From an uncultured Alphaproteobacteria bacterium (GTDB taxonomy: Bacteria; Pseudomonadota; Alphaproteobacteria; HIMB59; GCA-002718135), in assembly GCA_902515745.1 (NCBI GenBank), contig CABXWB010000004.1, positions 1 through 64,000 on the forward strand: 64,000 nt of DNA, read 5' to 3'. The translations under genes and the position numbers were made by a program. This document shows positions 61,672 to 64,000 of this stretch, piece after piece. Under the pieces are notes generated by a model. The model had not been told where the DNA came from. It did no database searches and saw nothing but the letters and a program-made list of their open reading frames with translations. How positions within the stretch are numbered: the first letter of the stretch is position 1; each line of letters starts with the position of its first letter.

Positions 61672-62991
61672 ATGGCAATTGCATATTTAAAAAAAGGTTT
61701 AAATGAAAAACAAAGAATTGAAGATAATGATAAAGTTAAAAAAATTGTTGAGGAAACATTAAGTAAAATTGAATCAGAAGGCGATAAACATATTAGAGAG
61801 TTATCACAAAAATTTGATAACTATTCACCAGATAGTTTTCGATTAAATGAAGATCAAATTAATCAATTAATCAGTGAAGTCTCTGATAATGATAAAGAAG
61901 ATATTAAATTTGCTCAAAAACAAGTACGGTCATTTGCTGAAGCACAACTAAAAACTTTAAATGAATTAGAAGTAGAAACGCACCCAGGTGTTATTCTTGG
62001 TCATAAGAATATACCTGTACAAGCAGTAGGTTGCTATGTTCCGGCCGGTAAATTTCCAATGGTGGCTTCTGCCCATATGTCAGTTGTTACTGCCTCTGTT
62101 GCTGGTGTACCAAGAATTGTAGCCACTACTCCACCTTTTAAAGGTAAACCAAATCCAGCAGTTGTTACAGCAATGAAAATGGGCGGTGCTCACGAAATTT
62201 ATGTTTTAGGAGGAATGCAAGGAGTGGGCGCAATGGCTATTGGTACAGAAACTATTAAAGCTGTTGATATGCTTGTTGGACCTGGCAATGCATTTGTTGC
62301 TGAAGCGAAAAGACAATTGTATGGCAAAGTTGGTATAGATTTATTTGCTGGTCCAACTGAAACAATGGTTATTGCAGATGAAACAGTTGATGGTGAAATA
62401 TGTGCAACTGACCTATTAGGACAAGCAGAGCATGGATATAATTCGCCAGCTGTCATGATAACAAACTCAAGAAAACTTGCAGAAGAAACATTTAAAGAAA
62501 TTGATAGAATTTTAGAAATTTTACCAACTAAAGAAACAGCAAGTGTAAGCTGGAGAGATTATGGAGAAATTATTTTATGTGACACCTATGAAGAGATGTT
62601 ATCTAAAGCAAATGAAATAGCTTCAGAGCACGTTCAGGTTATGACAAAAAAAGATGATTGGTTTTTAGAAAATATGACTTCTTATGGTGCTTTATTTTTG
62701 GGTGCTAGAACTAATGTTGCTAACGGTGACAAAGTGATAGGCACTAACCATACACTTCCTACTAAAAAAGCTGGAAGATATACTGGCGGTTTATGGGTTG
62801 GTAAGTTTATTAAAACACACACTTATCAAAAGATTACGACAGATGAAGCTGCAACTCTCATTGGAGAATATGGATCTAGGCTTTCACATTTAGAGGGTTT
62901 TATAGGTCATGCAGAACAATGTAATGTAAGAGTAAGACGATATGGGAAAAAAAATGTTGGATATGGAAAACCAGCAGGAGAAAAAATTTAG
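61672..62991 (+). CDS. hpsN: HpsN-like sulfopropanediol dehydrogenase (histidinol dehydrogenase family)
   Basis: A 439-residue Zn/NAD-dependent dehydrogenase of the histidinol dehydrogenase family. Ligand positions by alignment with E. coli HisD are Gln251, His254 (GQAEHG), Asp353 and His413; the general-base pair is Glu319-His320. The HpsN-type pattern is [16 protein letters not shown] near 225, [16 protein letters not shown] near 318, [20 protein letters not shown] near 356 and GHAEQCNVR near 412. HpsN oxidises (R)-2,3-dihydroxypropane-1-sulfonate to (R)-sulfolactate. Its location away from any his gene supports a catabolic role. Other HisD-like alcohol dehydrogenases remain possible. Confidence 0.8.
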   Translation: MAIAYLKKGLNEKQRIEDNDKVKKIVEETLSKIESEGDKHIRELSQKFDNYSPDSFRLNEDQINQLISEVSDNDKEDIKFAQKQVRSFAEAQLKTLNELEVETHPGVILGHKNIPVQAVGCYVPAGKFPMVASAHMSVVTASVAGVPRIVATTPPFKGKPNPAVVTAMKMGGAHEIYVLGGMQGVGAMAIGTETIKAVDMLVGPGNAFVAEAKRQLYGKVGIDLFAGPTETMVIADETVDGEICATDLLGQAEHGYNSPAVMITNSRKLAEETFKEIDRILEILPTKETASVSWRDYGEIILCDTYEEMLSKANEIASEHVQVMTKKDDWFLENMTSYGALFLGARTNVANGDKVIGTNHTLPTKKAGRYTGGLWVGKFIKTHTYQKITTDEAATLIGEYGSRLSHLEGFIGHAEQCNVRVRRYGKKNVGYGKPAGEKI

Positions 62992-62992
62992 C

Positions 62993-63388
62993 TTATTTTA
63001 ATTCTCCTTTAACTCTCATTTCATTTCTAATTTTTGTTGCCGAGATATCATGTATCTCTTTTCCTAAATCATGTTCTGTAAATGAATAACCAACTCCTCT
63101 TCCATAAGAAATATCAATAATGTTTGGAACCTTAACAACTACATATTCTTTTCCGTCAGTAAAACCATGTTGAGCTAAACCTTCATTAATTTTTGCTTTT
63201 ACTTCTTCAAATTGAAATGGATTGTCAGCTTGACCTTCTACACCTGCATCTACACCTCCTACGTCACGATACATAATACATACCTGACCTGTTTTCTGAA
63301 GTGCTCTTTTAAATAATTCTGTATGTCCGTCATGCCATGGTTGCCATCTACCTAACATTTGTACTGTTGGTTTTTTCCAATCAAACAT
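62993..63388 (-). CDS. Small HxGH-type nucleotidyltransferase
   Basis: A 131-residue cytidylyltransferase-fold protein. The nucleotide-binding HxGH is HDGH at 19-22 (GRWQPWHDGHTELF) and the second signature is ISATKIR near 114. It is about the size of glycerol-3-phosphate cytidylyltransferase. It overlaps the APS-kinase-like gene by 8 nt, so the two are likely one pathway: a kinase product activated with a nucleotide. Possible outputs are an activated polyol, phosphoramidate or nicotinamide derivative; none is proved. Confidence 0.75.
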   Translation of the reverse strand: MFDWKKPTVQMLGRWQPWHDGHTELFKRALQKTGQVCIMYRDVGGVDAGVEGQADNPFQFEEVKAKINEGLAQHGFTDGKEYVVVKVPNIIDISYGRGVGYSFTEHDLGKEIHDISATKIRNEMRVKGELK

Positions 63389-63794
63389 TTTTAATCTCCT
63401 TTGCTAGATTTTCTATTTCTTCATCTGACAAAAATTTAGTTATTTTAATGTCAGTTTTATGTGGTTGTTCAAACATTTTATTTGTATCTTCAAACCTACC
63501 TTCTTTAATAGTATCCAGCCAGATAACAAAATCAGGCTCAAAAGCTTCTCTTGCTTTTTCAGTTGGTGCTACAAAGTCACAAATTACCCATCTTCCATTT
63601 TGTATTTCGAAATCGGCAAATGTTTTCATTCTATTAGCTTGTCGTATTCTTCCTTCCATCGTAAAATCCCAATCGTTTGCTGATTTCCTGACTACATCTG
63701 CGTTATACCAAGCACAATTATCAATTACTTTAATAAGCCTTTCAGCTAACCAAGTTTTACCAGCACCAGGAAGACCACAAATAAGTATTTTCAT
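63381..63794 (-). CDS. APS kinase-like small P-loop kinase
   Basis: A 137-residue P-loop protein with Walker A GLPGAGKT at 7-14, NADVVRKSANDWDFT near 31 and the CysC-type segment CDFVAPTEKAREAFEPDFVIWL near 72. Canonical adenylylsulfate kinase is about 200 residues, so this is a short version. Adjacent cysQ fits sulfate activation (PAPS production and PAP removal), but the overlapping nucleotidyltransferase suggests the kinase may act on a different small molecule. Confidence 0.72.
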   Translation of the reverse strand: MKILICGLPGAGKTWLAERLIKVIDNCAWYNADVVRKSANDWDFTMEGRIRQANRMKTFADFEIQNGRWVICDFVAPTEKAREAFEPDFVIWLDTIKEGRFEDTNKMFEQPHKTDIKITKFLSDEEIENLAKEIKNV

Positions 63795-63805
63795 AAGATT
63801 ATAAT

Positions 63806-64000
63806 TTAAATTTTTGCGATAAAATTAGGGTTAATAACACTTTCTTTAGTGTTGTATAGTAATATATTTTTATTGAAATCTTTAACTGAACCTCCTGCCT
63901 CTTCAAGAATAATATGTCCAGCAGCAATATCCCATTCTGAAGTTGGACCTAGTCTTGGATAGATATTTGCCTTACATTCAGCTAAGTAACAAAATTTAAG
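63806..64000 (-). CDS. cysQ: 3'(2'),5'-bisphosphate nucleotidase CysQ, C-terminal part
   Basis: The last 64 codons and stop of an inositol-monophosphatase-family protein entering from the right edge. The segment has YPRLGPTSEWDIAAGHIILEEAGG, matching the metal-binding WDxAAG end of CysQ, then a short tail ending NPNFIAKI. CysQ recycles PAP to AMP. It lies 11 nt before the APS kinase-like gene on the same strand. The N-terminal half is outside the window, so inositol monophosphatase is not fully excluded. Confidence 0.8.
   Translation of the reverse strand, partial: LKFCYLAECKANIYPRLGPTSEWDIAAGHIILEEAGGSVKDFNKNILLYNTKESVINPNFIAKI

Noticed and set aside
61672-62991. Histidine biosynthesis hisD
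   Set aside because: No his genes nearby, and the GPTE and SEHVQVMT strings match the HpsN-type branch. Biosynthetic use is not fully excluded.
62993-63794. Campylobacter-type phosphoramidate (MeOPN) genes
   Set aside because: An APS-kinase-like enzyme occurs in that pathway, but its cytidylyltransferase is of a different fold from the HxGH protein here and no glutamine kinase is present.
1-64000. CRISPR arrays, tRNA/rRNA genes, insertion sequences, phage genes
   Set aside because: No regularly spaced repeats, cloverleaf-like or rRNA-like stretches, transposases or integrases were recognised; gaps are too short for most.

Overview
The window is about 64 kb of AT-rich DNA (roughly 30% G+C by eye) packed with catabolic and transport genes. 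No rRNA, tRNA, phage, transposon or CRISPR sequence was seen. No intergenic space exceeds about 150 bases, most same-strand genes touch or overlap (ATGA or TAATG junctions), and all eight convergent gene pairs overlap or lie within 2 nt of each other. With four high-affinity ABC importers and enzymes for algal sugars and organosulfonates, this suggests a streamlined marine alphaproteobacterium. A SAR11-like or HIMB59/AEGEAN-169-type lineage is my best guess; it is inferred from style and gene content only, since no taxonomic marker is present.

Region by region. (1) 1-9623, minus strand: an L-fucose module. It holds a ribose-class (CUT2) ABC importer, L-fucose dehydrogenase (aldo-keto reductase), L-fuconate dehydratase, L-fuconolactonase, a cytoplasmic GH29 alpha-L-fucosidase, a mutarotase and the start of a KDG-kinase-like gene. 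(2) 9728-16081: hexuronate genes (uxuA, uxuB), a malate/lactate-dehydrogenase-family gene, an SDR, a Gfo/Idh/MocA oxidoreductase and a TIM-barrel isomerase. (3) 16074-24875, minus: a maltose-class importer with a 2-hydroxyacid dehydrogenase, two Gfo/Idh/MocA genes and a divergent uronate isomerase. The uronate isomerase, UxuB, UxuA and KDG kinase together would make a glucuronate route. (4) 25013-30376: a FucI-like isomerase and a Gfo/Idh/MocA gene facing away from region 3, then comD, comE, a PfkB kinase resembling sulfofructose kinase and a SlcC-like dehydrogenase. This is a candidate sulfosugar/sulfolactate module. (5) 30423-40744, minus: an Opp-type importer, probably for oligosaccharides, with two more Gfo/Idh/MocA genes, an EamA permease and an aldose 1-epimerase. 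(6) 40888-47831: a formylglycine-type sulfatase/phosphonate monoester hydrolase, a core-MetE-like protein, omega-amino-acid aminotransferase plus alanine dehydrogenase, and divergent phosphotransacetylase plus EamA permease. (7) 47832-62991: a cluster of six SnoaL/NTF2-fold proteins (five with two tandem domains). With them are an ABC importer lacking an ATPase, a HAD protein without its catalytic aspartates, SDR, cupin, a second core-MetE-like protein, a LacI-type regulator and an HpsN-like sulfopropanediol dehydrogenase. (8) 62993-64000, minus: a small nucleotidyltransferase, an APS-kinase-like protein and the end of cysQ.

Two regulatory patterns stand out. Each of the four ABC importer operons begins with the binding-protein gene, followed by an intrinsic-terminator hairpin just before the first permease. 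Three divergent promoters in the SnoaL region share an inverted repeat, ATTCAA-N4-TTGAAT (one copy has a mismatch), next to the only recognisable transcription factor in the window.

The best candidates for an undescribed system are the SnoaL/MetE-like/cupin/HpsN regulon of region 7 and the sulfosugar-like module of region 4. Substrates for both are inferred, not shown.
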